A stretch of DNA of 64,000 nt from Compostibacillus humi (GTDB lineage Bacteria; Bacillota; Bacilli; Bacillales; Amphibacillaceae): NCBI RefSeq assembly GCF_014637175.1, contig NZ_BMEV01000002.1, forward strand, positions 1 through 64,000. Reading direction: 5' to 3'. Below the pieces are notes generated by a model. It did no database searches and had not been told where the DNA came from. It worked only from the letters and a program-made list of their open reading frames with translations. Of the stretch, positions 11,626-20,069 are shown one piece after another. Every line of letters starts with the position of its first letter. Positions within the stretch are counted from its first letter, which is position 1. A program made the translations under genes and the position numbers.

Positions 11626-11654
11626 ATTATAACAACAGGGTTATTGATATTCAA
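11626..11654 (-). promoter_or_regulatory. Vegetative promoter of lepA
   Basis: On the minus strand TTGAAT (11649-11654) and TATAAT (11626-11631) are separated by 17 bases, about 60 bases before the lepA start. Confidence 0.8.
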
Positions 11655-11662
11655 CGATTAAC

Positions 11663-11693
11663 AAAAAAGAGGAAGGCCGCGGCCTCCCCCTCC
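11663..11693 (-). terminator. Terminator of gpr-spoIIP-yqxA
   Basis: A GC-rich stem centred on the palindrome AGGCCGCGGCCT is followed on the minus strand by TTTTTT. It starts directly after the yqxA stop codon and separates the sporulation genes from lepA. Confidence 0.85.
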
Positions 11694-12002
11694 TTAGAAA
11701 AACAATGCTGCAATTCCGTACAATATGTTGACGACCAGTTCATAAAACCCTTGTACTCCTGCTTCGAGAGCAGAAGCCGTTTTTTCCGCAAGTGTCGGTT
11801 CCGTTGGAAGCAACTCCTCTATATCCTCCTCCTGAAGAGGATCCTCTTGAACAGCATTCTCGCCTTCTTCAACAATTACTGAAACAGGTGTATCTTCAGT
11901 TATTGGTTTTTCTTCCACACCTTTCGTCTCCTTCATGCCATATACCGCTCCAGCGAGAAAGAATATGACCATGAAAAGCAATATAATAAATCCTCTCACC
12001 AT
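11694..12002 (-). CDS. yqxA: YqxA-like small membrane protein (DUF3679)
   Basis: The 102-residue product has one N-terminal membrane segment (about 4-22), a strongly acidic middle (residues about 27-65) and a short hydrophobic C-terminus. Position between spoIIP and lepA and overall form match B. subtilis YqxA; the function is unknown. The frame is open further upstream inside spoIIP, but AGGAGGAATATTT directly before the ATG at 12002 fixes the start. It follows spoIIP by 11 bases and is followed by a strong terminator, so it probably shares the sporulation transcript. Confidence 0.85.
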   Translation of the reverse strand: MVRGFIILLFMVIFFLAGAVYGMKETKGVEEKPITEDTPVSVIVEEGENAVQEDPLQEEDIEELLPTEPTLAEKTASALEAGVQGFYELVVNILYGIAALFF

Positions 12003-12013
12003 AAATATTCCTC

Positions 12014-13171
12014 CTATGGATTTGCATCCACTTCTTCCGCATCCCAATAATAGTCGCTAAACACTTCTGCCAGTGCATCTGCCGTCCGGTACAATTCATT
12101 TAAATGATTTTCAACGCCGCCGATCTCAATGAGGAGCGCATGTTCGGATAAATCTTGATTATAGACACCATTATTGCCGGAACCGCCTTGTGGTATAACT
12201 CCCCGGCTTAGTCCAGGATATTTTTCTTCCACCAAATAATGAAGTTCTGTCGCCAATTCAAGATTTTTTTCCATATTCGGATGGTCTTCCCCGATGACAA
12301 ACATAATCTTTGCATAACTTTCCCCGTTAATTTCTGCCGTTGTATGTTTTTTGCCAAGTCCGTCCCGGTGAAGGTCAAATACATATTGTAAATCTTTATT
12401 ATTGTTAAACGCTGCAACGACAGATTCCCTTGACACTTCATAGGACCGCCAGTACTCCCAATTTCGTTCGCTTAACTTTTTCGCAAAGTCTGTTTTATCT
12501 ACTTGTGCGCCGATGCCCTTTGCTTCCAAAGATTTTGCGAGCCGTTCGCTCACTAATGTTATGTTCACTTCGTGGTGAAGGGCTTTATTCGGGTCATTGA
12601 CTCCAGGCAAGTGTGGAAGAAATGATTCCCGATTATGGGTGTTGTAAATAAACACAACATCCCGCCCTCCAGTTGACGGAGTATTTCCTTCATCCTGTCC
12701 GTCATCCTGTTCCAGCTCTTCTTCTTCAAATACTGCTTCTCGCTCTTTTAACACTTCTTCCAAAGGCGGGGACGATTCAAAGGGAAGATTCGTATAATCC
12801 GTTCCTGTGCCTGCGATAAAAATCTTCCGGTCATAAATGGAAAAGCCCGGAATTTCATTGCCAAGCAAACTTCTCGGATCATTCGGCTTAATGCTTGTGG
12901 CAACTTCAAACAACAAAGAGGCAATGCCTAACGTATCATGTTCTTCCTTCATTACATATTGAAAAGCTTTGTTTTCCATTGCCAATATATGACTAAACAC
13001 ACTTCCGTCCATATCACTTGTCCATGATTGTATGACGTCGGAAGTAATGCGGTAAGCAGGTTTCATAGAGGTAAATATTCCGATGGAAAAAAATAGAATA
13101 ACAATACTGAATAAATATAGCGTGCTTCCTTTCCATAGCGAAGGTTTCCGGTACGGATGCTTGAAGGCCAT
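12014..13171 (-). CDS. spoIIP: Stage II sporulation protein P
   Basis: SpoIIP is the amidase and endopeptidase of the DMP complex that thins septal peptidoglycan and drives engulfment, acting with SpoIID and SpoIIM. The 385-residue protein has an N-terminal membrane anchor (about 15-35), an acidic linker near 145-165 and the catalytic domain with THNRESF, DLHRDGL and a late LLIEIGG containing likely zinc and catalytic residues. It follows gpr by 93 bases. A CATAGATT element upstream resembles a mother-cell -10 box, but the -35 is poor, so I do not call a promoter. Confidence 0.96.
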   Translation of the reverse strand: MAFKHPYRKPSLWKGSTLYLFSIVILFFSIGIFTSMKPAYRITSDVIQSWTSDMDGSVFSHILAMENKAFQYVMKEEHDTLGIASLLFEVATSIKPNDPRSLLGNEIPGFSIYDRKIFIAGTGTDYTNLPFESSPPLEEVLKEREAVFEEEELEQDDGQDEGNTPSTGGRDVVFIYNTHNRESFLPHLPGVNDPNKALHHEVNITLVSERLAKSLEAKGIGAQVDKTDFAKKLSERNWEYWRSYEVSRESVVAAFNNNKDLQYVFDLHRDGLGKKHTTAEINGESYAKIMFVIGEDHPNMEKNLELATELHYLVEEKYPGLSRGVIPQGGSGNNGVYNQDLSEHALLIEIGGVENHLNELYRTADALAEVFSDYYWDAEEVDANP

Positions 13172-13264
13172 GGTTCCATCCTTTCTACTAATAGTCTCTT
13201 ATCCCAATCTATGAAAGGGAAAGAAAAGATAGAACCATTCTTTTACAGAAAATTTTTAATAGAA

Positions 13265-14359
13265 TTATCTCGTATAAGAAGCAAAATTGCTCACGTCTAT
13301 TTTCTCATGGAGTGCTGCATTAATCCCTTCAGCAATTAAACTGGCCATATCTTTCATAAAGCTGTCCACTTCTTTCGGGGTTACCATTAAATTATGCCCG
13401 ATTGGCGTCAGCACTTCGGAAATTAATTGCCGTTTCTCGTTGTCCGATAATGTTCCGACGATGCCCAAAAAGGTTTGGCGTTTTTCTTCATCAGGCATAT
13501 CCGCTTCAGTCAGCTGTTTTTTTCCGAAAACCATTCCTGCCGGTGTTAAAGCTTTTGAAGGTTTGTCCTTTTCTTTCCATTCTCTGCCAAAGTGCTTTAA
13601 TAAAAAGTCAATGGTATCATTCGTAATCGTTACCGCGTCAACGACTGTCGGCACTCCGATCGCTAATACAGGAACACCTAGCGTCTCTTTGCTTAATTCT
13701 TTCCGTTTATTTCCGACGCCTGATCCCGGATGAATGCCGGAGTCGGATAATTGAATCGTTTCATTAATCCTTTCTATCGACCTCGATGCAAGGGCGTCTA
13801 CAGCGATAATAAAATCCGGCTGCAGCTTCTCTGTAATTCCGTAGATGATGTCACTCGTTTCCATTCCGGTAATTCCCATGACTCCCGGTGCAATGGCGGC
13901 AACAGGCCGGTATCCGTCCGCTACCGTTTCATATTCCAGCTTAAATAAGTGGCTTGTAACAAGCACCTTTTCAACCGCCATTGGTCCGAGAGCATCTGGA
14001 GTAACGTTCCAGTTTCCTAAACCGACGATTAATCCGGTGCCATCGGACGGTATATTATTTTTTCGTATCATTTGTTCCAATTCTTTTGCTAAAATTTTCG
14101 CCGCTTTCTCCTGCCGTTTTGTATCCTGTCTTTTCACTCCGTCTGCATAGATGGTGACATACGATCCCGGCTTTTTCTGCAGGAGCTTGCCTCCTTCCTC
14201 ATCAATATCCACGTAGGAAATTTTTATGCCATCCACTTCTCTATCTTTAAATGTAACTCCTTTTATTTCCCCCGGCTCTGCCGTTTTTTCTTCGACATAC
14301 ATATCTTTTGCTTCAACTGCCAAATCGGTTCGCACTTGATACTCTTTGTACTCTTCCAT
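13265..14359 (-). CDS. gpr: Germination protease GPR
   Basis: GPR degrades small acid-soluble spore proteins at germination. It is made as a zymogen in the forespore and self-processes by removing a short N-terminal piece. The 364-residue product has that prosequence before [10 protein letters not shown], and the aspartates of this atypical acid protease in [14 protein letters not shown] (Asp122) and AVDALASRS. The long open frame upstream is not used: AAAGGATGG lies just before the ATG at 14359. A sigma-G-type promoter sits 33 bases upstream, matching forespore expression. Confidence 0.97.
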   Translation of the reverse strand: MEEYKEYQVRTDLAVEAKDMYVEEKTAEPGEIKGVTFKDREVDGIKISYVDIDEEGGKLLQKKPGSYVTIYADGVKRQDTKRQEKAAKILAKELEQMIRKNNIPSDGTGLIVGLGNWNVTPDALGPMAVEKVLVTSHLFKLEYETVADGYRPVAAIAPGVMGITGMETSDIIYGITEKLQPDFIIAVDALASRSIERINETIQLSDSGIHPGSGVGNKRKELSKETLGVPVLAIGVPTVVDAVTITNDTIDFLLKHFGREWKEKDKPSKALTPAGMVFGKKQLTEADMPDEEKRQTFLGIVGTLSDNEKRQLISEVLTPIGHNLMVTPKEVDSFMKDMASLIAEGINAALHEKIDVSNFASYTR

Positions 14360-14391
14360 CGTTGTCCATCCTTTCCAGTTAGACTTAGTAA

Positions 14392-14420
14392 TAGAATGAA
14401 CCATAACGAGAAAAACATGC
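14392..14420 (-). promoter_or_regulatory. Candidate sigma-G (forespore) promoter of gpr
   Basis: On the minus strand GCATG (14416-14420) and CATTCTA (14392-14398) are 17 bases apart, matching the forespore pattern of GNATR and CATNNTA. The inferred start gives a leader of about 25 bases. gpr is a known sigma-G regulon member, so motif and gene agree. Confidence 0.75.
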
Positions 14421-14581
14421 AGGAGCTTACGGCTGATAATTGCGGTCGTTTCATAAAAATGATTGAAATATATAATTTCCTTTGGTAAAATATCATTTGT
14501 TACTTTATGCAAATGTTAAAATATAGGAATGATTATTCTGATTCATTCTGACGCGGAAGTTTTACTAGGAGGTGAAGCAAC

Positions 14582-14848
14582 ATGGCAAATATTAAATCGG
14601 CAATTAAACGGGTGAAAATTAACGATAAAAAACGCGCATTAAACCAATCGCAAAAATCGGATATGCGCACTGCCATTAAACAGGTAGAAAAATTTGTAGA
14701 AGCGAATGACGTGGAAAATGCAAAATCTGCCTTGCAAGTAACAATCAAAAAAATTGACAAAGCAGTTCAAAAAGGCATTATCCATAAAAACACCGGCAAT
14801 CGCCAAAAAGCTCGTTTAGCAAAAAAAGTTAACAGCTTAGGCGCATAA
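14582..14848 (+). CDS. rpsT: 30S ribosomal protein S20
   Basis: bS20 binds 16S rRNA early in small-subunit assembly. The 88-residue lysine-rich helical protein starts [10 protein letters not shown], as in the family, and the ATG is preceded by a near-perfect AGGAGGTGA. It is transcribed opposite to its neighbours gpr and holA. The upstream 222 bases must hold its promoter; TTGTTA at 14497 is a possible -35, but I could not fix a -10 at good spacing. A strong hairpin follows the stop codon. Confidence 0.98.
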   Translation: MANIKSAIKRVKINDKKRALNQSQKSDMRTAIKQVEKFVEANDVENAKSALQVTIKKIDKAVQKGIIHKNTGNRQKARLAKKVNSLGA

Positions 14849-14853
14849 AGAAA

Positions 14854-14886
14854 AAGGCGGAGAACGATGACGTTTCTCCGCCTTGC
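14854..14886. terminator. Bidirectional terminator between rpsT and holA
   Basis: AAGGCGGAGAA at 14854-14864 pairs with the arm TTTCTCCGCCTT that ends near 14884, and the stem is flanked by A- and T-rich tracts. The converging genes rpsT and holA end on either side, so it probably serves both. Confidence 0.85.
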
Positions 14887-14891
14887 TTTTC

Positions 14892-15908
14892 TTATTGCTC
14901 AATTAATTTATACAGCAGCATTTCAAATGCCAAGTCTTTTTCCATCTCTCCTCTTTTCATCGTTCCATCGGTTTCGGCAATTTGGTGAATAATGTTTTCT
15001 AACTTCTCCACAGAAAAATGCTTTTCCCGGTTCATCGCAATTTTGACAACGTACGGATGCAATTTTAATTGCTTTTGTATCTGATATTGGGTATAGCCCT
15101 TTTGTCGCAGCAGCTTCACCCGTAATATCGTTCTAAATTGAAAAGCTAACAAACCGATTAGCGATATCGGATCCTCTTTTAATTTTTCCAAATCTTTAAA
15201 AATACGAATCGCCTCAGCCAAGTTTCTTCCCATCACCGCATCCGCAAGGCGCAATGAAGTGCTGTTTGCTGTTTGGGAAAGGAGCTGCCCAACCACTTCC
15301 CTTGTTACGAGTCCGCCTTCCCCGACGAAGAGGGCAAATTTTTTTAATTCTTCCTCCAAAAGCTGGAGATTCTCGGCCAACTCGGTTTCCAGCACCTCAC
15401 GGGCGTCCTCGGTCACCGTAATATGCAGCTCTTCTGCAATACTGCTGATCCAATCCCCAATTTCCTTTTCTTTCACCGGTTGGCAAGGTACGACTGTAGC
15501 ATATTTTTTCAATACTTTAGCAACTTTTTTCCGCTCATCGACTTTTTCATAAGGAGCAACCAAGACGAGGACAGAATAATCTGCCGGATTTGCTACATAC
15601 TGTTCCAATAGAGATACATCATGCTCGAAGGGAAGCTTGTCCATTTTCGCCTTTAAAAAAACCGGATTAGACGCAAAAACAACTTTGCGCTCGCCAAAAA
15701 ACGGGAAGGTTTCTACATCTTGGATAACTTCCTGGACAGGGATTTCTTCTAAATCAAAAAATGAAATATTATCCTTTTCTCCGCCTGCTGCTTTTTCGGC
15801 AATGACCTTTTTTATATGGTCAATAAAATATTGTTCCGTTCCATAGACGAAATAAACCGGATCCACTTTCCCTTTTTTAATGTCATTCACGATTTTTATG
15901 TAAGACAC
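14892..15908 (-). CDS. holA: DNA polymerase III subunit delta
   Basis: Delta opens the beta sliding clamp within the clamp loader. The 338-residue product has the N-terminal AAA-like fold beginning DPVYFVYGTEQYFI and the helical C-terminal collar domain; it lacks a functional P-loop, as expected for delta. The start is GTG, with GGAGTGAT at suitable spacing. It is on the strand opposite rpsT and yqzM. The region upstream contains two hairpins, so its expression may involve a structured leader. Confidence 0.95.
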   Translation of the reverse strand: MSYIKIVNDIKKGKVDPVYFVYGTEQYFIDHIKKVIAEKAAGGEKDNISFFDLEEIPVQEVIQDVETFPFFGERKVVFASNPVFLKAKMDKLPFEHDVSLLEQYVANPADYSVLVLVAPYEKVDERKKVAKVLKKYATVVPCQPVKEKEIGDWISSIAEELHITVTEDAREVLETELAENLQLLEEELKKFALFVGEGGLVTREVVGQLLSQTANSTSLRLADAVMGRNLAEAIRIFKDLEKLKEDPISLIGLLAFQFRTILRVKLLRQKGYTQYQIQKQLKLHPYVVKIAMNREKHFSVEKLENIIHQIAETDGTMKRGEMEKDLAFEMLLYKLIEQ

Positions 15909-15986
15909 GTTATCACTCCGTAATCATTCAATTCAATACCCCAACTTTATGGTAATTTTTTCGGCAAAAATTAGCAACAATAAAAA

Positions 15987-16016
15987 CGGAGGGGTTTTCT
16001 AATATCTGTCCCTCCG
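15987..16016 (-). terminator. Candidate minus-strand terminator upstream of holA
   Basis: CGGAGGG (15987-15993) and CCCTCCG (16010-16016) form a 7-bp GC-rich stem with a 16-base loop, followed on the minus strand by TTTTTA. It could stop comEC transcripts that run antisense through yqzM, or attenuate holA. Confidence 0.45.
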
Positions 16017-16030
16017 AGTATCTATATAAA

Positions 16031-16067
16031 CGTTTAACATATAGCTCTAGAAACTATATGTTAAACG
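16031..16067. repeat. Perfect 14-bp inverted repeat upstream of holA and yqzM
   Basis: CGTTTAACATATAG (16031-16044) and CTATATGTTAAACG (16054-16067) pair perfectly around a 9-base loop. No T-run follows on either strand, so it is not a standard terminator. It lies in the 311-base gap between holA and yqzM, which holds no gene. It could be an operator or an RNA hairpin in a holA leader. Confidence 0.7.
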
Positions 16068-16219
16068 ATGTTTGTTATTAGATTGTGTCGAAGGAATAAA
16101 ACTATAGATGTAAAGTGTTGCTAAATTTGGGTTTCTATATTTTTTATGACAAATTTCTTACAGAAGTGGATTTTTTTTAATATTTCCTATATACTAGTCA
16201 TGAAATAGGAGGGATACTT

Positions 16220-16351
16220 GTGAACGAATTCGAAAAAGATGTACAAAAAACGAACGACGTCGTTGATTCCATTAAAGGTTTCAGTTTTTCATTCATATTC
16301 TTCGTATTGATCTTTTTTATCGGTGTGACGATAAGTGTTTTAAACGGCTAA
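16220..16351 (+). CDS. yqzM: YqzM family small membrane protein
   Basis: A 43-residue protein starting MNEFEKDVQKTNDVVDSIKG with one hydrophobic segment (about 22-40). This matches B. subtilis YqzM in length, sequence style and position between comEC and holA. Function is unknown; the form suggests a single-pass membrane peptide. The start is GTG, with AGGAGGG six bases upstream. TATACT at 16190-16195 may be its -10 box, with a poor -35. It is transcribed opposite to comEC and holA and has its own terminator. Confidence 0.88.
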   Translation: MNEFEKDVQKTNDVVDSIKGFSFSFIFFVLIFFIGVTISVLNG

Positions 16352-16374
16352 TTACATATGCAATGCTGATTTTT

Positions 16375-16403
16375 TTGACCCTTACCGGCGAGGTAAGGGT
16401 CAA
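16375..16403 (+). terminator. Terminator of yqzM
   Basis: A perfect 12-bp stem (TTGACCCTTACC at 16375-16386, GGTAAGGGTCAA at 16392-16403) with a 5-base loop is followed on the plus strand by a T-run. On the minus strand an A-run follows, so it mainly serves yqzM. Confidence 0.85.
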
Positions 16404-16441
16404 ATTTTTCTCAAGATTTCCGTTCTTCTTTTGTTACTATC

Positions 16442-18724
16442 TTATGGCAAATACGTGAAAAACGTTCCACTGCGTTCGCCAAAGATAAATTGGACGGCAC
16501 CGTGCTCGTCTGTCCGCAGTATTTCGATCTCTTTATTCTGGAGACGGGCGATGACATCCGGGGACGGATGGTGAAAAGGATTATTTTCTCCAACCGATAT
16601 GAGGGCAATTTCCGGATTAATTTGCTGGAGAAATGTTTCAGCGGTGGACGTTGCACTGCCATGGTGGGCTACCTTTAACACATCTACATTCAAATTCGGA
16701 TAGCGATGAAGGAGTGCCATTTCCTGCTCCTGTTCGATATCACCGGTAAATAACCAGCTATATTCACCGAATGTCGTAAATAATATAAGCGAATTACCAT
16801 TGGAAGATGCATAATCTTTTTCCGGTCCTAAAACAAAAATCTGTTGGCCGCCGATGGACAGAACATCCCCCTCTCCTACCCTTGTTACCTCAATCCCATG
16901 TTCTTTCCACAATTTTCTTTCCTCTTCTGTCACGTCATAATAATTGCTGATAATAATTTGGTCTACCATTCCATCCTTAATCATAAACGGCATGCTTCCG
17001 TTATGGTCTAAATCTTCATGGGTAATGACGAGACTGTCGATTCGTTTAATCCCGCTCGCGTAAAGAAAGGGCTTAATAATCTGTTCATAAATATGTTCGG
17101 ACGGCCTCTCTTTTGCATAATCATAACGTGTTCCCGCATCGACCATGATAACGCCTTTCCGGTAAGGCAATTCGATAACGAATGCATCCCCTTGCCCAAT
17201 ATCCAGCATAGTCACCTTTCCTGTCGGAGAAAAATATGGGTGAACAGCAATAAGAATAAACCAGCCGGTTAATATCATTCCATACCCAAACGCTTGTTTT
17301 CTTTTTATTTCTATCAGCTTTTTCATTAATAAGTAAAAAACGATGTAGTATAAACCAATCCATAGGAACGGGATGTCGTCCGCTAAAAACGGATGACGGA
17401 AATATTGATCGGTAAGAAAAATTATCGAAACGATTTTTTCATGGATGAAAGAAAATAGCATGCCTATTTTCGGGAGCGGGAAACAAAGGGACAGGATAAC
17501 GAGGATATACATGAATGGTATGACAAAAAGGGAAAAATACGGGACGATGATGACATTTAGCAATATGGATAAAGGTTCAAAAATTGTAAAATAGTGTAAC
17601 TGAAGCGGAATAATCACCATTTGGGATACAAAACTAATTCGGAGCAGCTGCATAAAAGTGTTTGGGACTTGAAAAAGCCAATTCCTTGCCAGGACGAGAC
17701 CAAAGGTAACTAAAAAGGATAATTGAAAACCGACATGGAAAATAAAATACGGGTTATATAGAAGGAAGAACAAATAAATTAATGACAGCACATCGAGGGG
17801 CGGAAACTTTAGCTGCCATTTCTGCACGAAGAGAAAGACGATGACCATAAAACATGCCCTAAGGACTGGAGGATCCCCTCCCGCCAAAAACGCGTAGAAA
17901 GGAAGAAAAAAGATCAGTATTTGCCGCAATTTTTCCTTTGTCACGACTCCCCCTTTTCTCAGAACGAAATAAAGAAAGGCAATAAGGATTCCGACGTGGG
18001 TACCGGAAATGGCGATAAGGTGGGACAACCCCCACCGCTGCAGCAATTGGACGATCTCTTTATCCAGCTTGGAGTCATCACCGAATACGAGGGAATTTGC
18101 CCAGGATGCGGTGTACGGATCGTAAATTGATTCTATATGGTTAATCAGAAAATTCCTTAGCTGATAAAATCGGTGCCAGAAACTTTCCCCTTTACAGACG
18201 ATGTCATCCAATGACGCAATGATTACCTGGTTGGATATATTTTTTGTATATAAATATTTACGGTAATCAAATTGACCCGGATTTCTGCTTGATTGGGGAT
18301 GTTCGCTTACTCCTTCCAGCATGCATAAAGCACCGTGTTTCAGTTTACTAAGTTGCTTGTTATCCATCTGGTCTTCGGAATGGAAATAAAGGACGAGCAA
18401 TAGGCGGCCGCTATCCTTTTCTTTCAGGATAAATTCAATCCTTTTGTCGGAAATATTTGGAGGCTTAATTATCTCTCCTTGACCAGCGTATTTTTCCGAG
18501 TGTGGTTCACTTATGGAAGTTTTCTCGTAGAGGGGAGGAAAATAGAAGAAGAAAAAGAGGAGGGAGGCGGCGGAGCACAATAAAACTTGTTTTCCTAACC
18601 TCCTGTTCCAATATAAAAAACCGATCCATAAAATATAAAGTGCGCTAAAGAGAATATTGCCATAATAATGTGACAACAAGGAAGCAATCGTACTAAACGC
18701 TACGATATGCATATATCCTTTCAA
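16442..18724 (-). CDS. comEC: ComEC/Rec2 DNA-uptake channel protein
   Basis: ComEC forms the membrane channel that carries single-stranded DNA into competent cells. The 760-residue protein has N-terminal membrane segments and a DUF4131 extracellular part, the Competence membrane domain with LIAISGTHVGIL near the middle, and a C-terminal metallo-beta-lactamase-like nuclease domain with THEDLDHNG and VAHHGS. The chosen start is TTG, eight bases after GGGTG; an ATG four codons later (18712) is the alternative. It follows comEB closely. The gene is complete, so uptake may be functional. Confidence 0.95.
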   Translation of the reverse strand: MKGYMHIVAFSTIASLLSHYYGNILFSALYILWIGFLYWNRRLGKQVLLCSAASLLFFFFYFPPLYEKTSISEPHSEKYAGQGEIIKPPNISDKRIEFILKEKDSGRLLLVLYFHSEDQMDNKQLSKLKHGALCMLEGVSEHPQSSRNPGQFDYRKYLYTKNISNQVIIASLDDIVCKGESFWHRFYQLRNFLINHIESIYDPYTASWANSLVFGDDSKLDKEIVQLLQRWGLSHLIAISGTHVGILIAFLYFVLRKGGVVTKEKLRQILIFFLPFYAFLAGGDPPVLRACFMVIVFLFVQKWQLKFPPLDVLSLIYLFFLLYNPYFIFHVGFQLSFLVTFGLVLARNWLFQVPNTFMQLLRISFVSQMVIIPLQLHYFTIFEPLSILLNVIIVPYFSLFVIPFMYILVILSLCFPLPKIGMLFSFIHEKIVSIIFLTDQYFRHPFLADDIPFLWIGLYYIVFYLLMKKLIEIKRKQAFGYGMILTGWFILIAVHPYFSPTGKVTMLDIGQGDAFVIELPYRKGVIMVDAGTRYDYAKERPSEHIYEQIIKPFLYASGIKRIDSLVITHEDLDHNGSMPFMIKDGMVDQIIISNYYDVTEEERKLWKEHGIEVTRVGEGDVLSIGGQQIFVLGPEKDYASSNGNSLILFTTFGEYSWLFTGDIEQEQEMALLHRYPNLNVDVLKVAHHGSATSTAETFLQQINPEIALISVGENNPFHHPSPDVIARLQNKEIEILRTDEHGAVQFIFGERSGTFFTYLP

Positions 18725-18739
18725 CTGGCATACACCCTA

Positions 18740-19291
18740 TTATTGCATGTTAAATAACTCGTCGGCTTTTTTCTTCAGTAATTCGGCATCACCTGCCGGA
18801 ACTTTATCAAGCAATTCCTTGACAAATGCTTTCTTTTCTTGGCCGTTCATTTCAAAGGTTAAGTATTTCAATGGCACTTTCTTCGTTTCCACGCCCGCTT
18901 CTTTGAATAATTGAATCGCATACTCGTGGTTGCGATAATCTTCAGCATAGTAGACCGTTTTAATTCCAGCCTGAATGATTTGCTTCGAACATTGCAAACA
19001 CGGATAATGGGTAACGTATAGTTCGGCTCCGTCTGTGGGTACCCCAAATTTGGCACATTGCAAAAGGGCGTTGGCTTCGGCATGAACAGTGCGGACGCAA
19101 TGGCCGTCAATCATATAACAGCCTTCGTCAACACAATGAACACTTCCAGAAACGCTGCCATTATATCCCCCCGCAATAATCCGTTTATCACGAACAATCG
19201 TTGCGCCGACCATTAATCTTGTACACGTTGAACGAAGCGCCAATAAATGGCTTTGGGCCATAAAATACTGGTCCCACGAAATTCTTTGCAT
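18740..19291 (-). CDS. comEB: ComEB, dCMP deaminase family protein
   Basis: The 183-residue protein is a zinc-dependent deaminase that would convert dCMP to dUMP for thymidylate synthesis. It shows the catalytic HAEANAL and zinc-binding PCLQCSKQ motifs, with a further Cys/His-rich stretch near 50-65. In B. subtilis it lies in the comE operon but is not required for transformation; a role in polar placement of competence proteins has been reported. The ATG at 19291 follows GGGGG and gives the family N-terminus MQRISWDQYFM. It lies between comEA and comEC. Confidence 0.94.
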   Translation of the reverse strand: MQRISWDQYFMAQSHLLALRSTCTRLMVGATIVRDKRIIAGGYNGSVSGSVHCVDEGCYMIDGHCVRTVHAEANALLQCAKFGVPTDGAELYVTHYPCLQCSKQIIQAGIKTVYYAEDYRNHEYAIQLFKEAGVETKKVPLKYLTFEMNGQEKKAFVKELLDKVPAGDAELLKKKADELFNMQ

Positions 19292-19356
19292 CGTGCTATT
19301 CCCCCTTTTCCTTTCTATTAGTTTACCTGTATTAGACAAATTTCGTCAATGTTCGC

Positions 19357-19950
19357 TTAGGGCACTTGAATCTCGTCTTTCAATTTTTCCAATGTTTTTT
19401 CGCCAATTCCGGATACGTTTAATAAATCTTCCGGGGATTGAAAAAAACCGTTTTCTTCCCGATATTGAATAATCGCCTCTGCCTTGGCCGGGCCAATGCC
19501 GGGAAGGGTTTCAATTTCTTCCTTCGTCGCATAGTTTATTTTTATTTTCCCATCCGCTTGGGTAAAACTATTCCCCGCAGCTATCTCCACAGCTGCATCT
19601 TTTGTCGGGACAAAAATCACCATCTCGTCCTGTACCCTTTGGGCAAAATTCACTTGATTTGCATCCGCATCTTCTGTCAAGCCTCCCGCCATTTCAATTA
19701 CGTCATGAATTCGGGCATTGCTGTCAGTTATATAAATACCCGGTGACTGAACTGCCCCCTTAACGTCAACAACAATTTCCTCCGGTACGACCGATTGGGT
19801 CTCCAATTCTTCCGGAGATTCCAATTCTTCCATGGAAGCGATATGCATGTCCTTTTCCTTTTCGGGCAGCAACAGAAAAAGGATAATTAATGCTATTCCC
19901 AGAATAAAATAGACGGAATACTGTTTTACGAGGTGTATCATCTGAGGCAT
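19357..19950 (-). CDS. comEA: ComEA, DNA receptor for uptake
   Basis: ComEA is the membrane-anchored receptor that binds double-stranded DNA outside the cell. The 197-residue product has one N-terminal membrane segment (about 9-28), an SLBB domain starting VVDVKGAVQSPGIY and a C-terminal helix-hairpin-helix DNA-binding pair with LPGIGPAKA and VSGIGEKT. The ATG at 19950 follows AAGGAG by five bases; another ATG three codons on is possible. It leads the comE operon. The comER gene that B. subtilis carries beside it is absent here. Confidence 0.94.
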   Translation of the reverse strand: MPQMIHLVKQYSVYFILGIALIILFLLLPEKEKDMHIASMEELESPEELETQSVVPEEIVVDVKGAVQSPGIYITDSNARIHDVIEMAGGLTEDADANQVNFAQRVQDEMVIFVPTKDAAVEIAAGNSFTQADGKIKINYATKEEIETLPGIGPAKAEAIIQYREENGFFQSPEDLLNVSGIGEKTLEKLKDEIQVP

Positions 19951-19980
19951 CTCCACTCCTTGTCGGGGAAGGAAAGGGGG

Positions 19981-20010
19981 ATATAGCAAGGTGATATTTC
20001 AATTCGACAA
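19981..20010 (-). promoter_or_regulatory. Possible promoter of the comE operon
   Basis: On the minus strand TTGTCG (20005-20010) and CTATAT (19981-19986) are 18 bases apart, 31 bases before comEA. The match is moderate. ComK normally drives this operon in B. subtilis, but I found no clean pair of AAAA-N5-TTTT boxes. Confidence 0.4.
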
Positions 20011-20035
20011 AAATTCACAAAACCCTTCTTTTCAT

Positions 20036-20069
20036 AAAAAAATACCGGAGTATTACTCCGGTATTTTTT
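20036..20069. terminator. Terminator overlapping the end of yqeM
   Basis: AATACCGGAGT (20041-20051) pairs perfectly with ACTCCGGTATT (20055-20065) around a 3-base loop, with A and T runs outside. The yqeM stop codon TAA begins in the loop, so the last sense codons form one arm. Confidence 0.9.

Noticed and set aside
12984-13264. Sigma-E promoter before spoIIP
   Set aside because: CATAGATT is a fair -10 but the matching -35 is poor; left as a remark only.
14471-14525. Promoter of rpsT
   Set aside because: TATAAT at 14471 lacks a -35, and TTGTTA at 14497 lacks a -10 at proper spacing; no choice is secure.
20003-20012. Spo0A-like box (TTTTGTCGAA on the minus strand) before comEA, and a TGTCGAA core at 25217-25223
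   Set aside because: A 7-base core is expected several times by chance in 64 kb; there is no second site or other support.
19995-20035. ComK boxes before comEA
   Set aside because: The nearest match has AAAA and TTTT six bases apart rather than five, and no second box at a known spacing was found.
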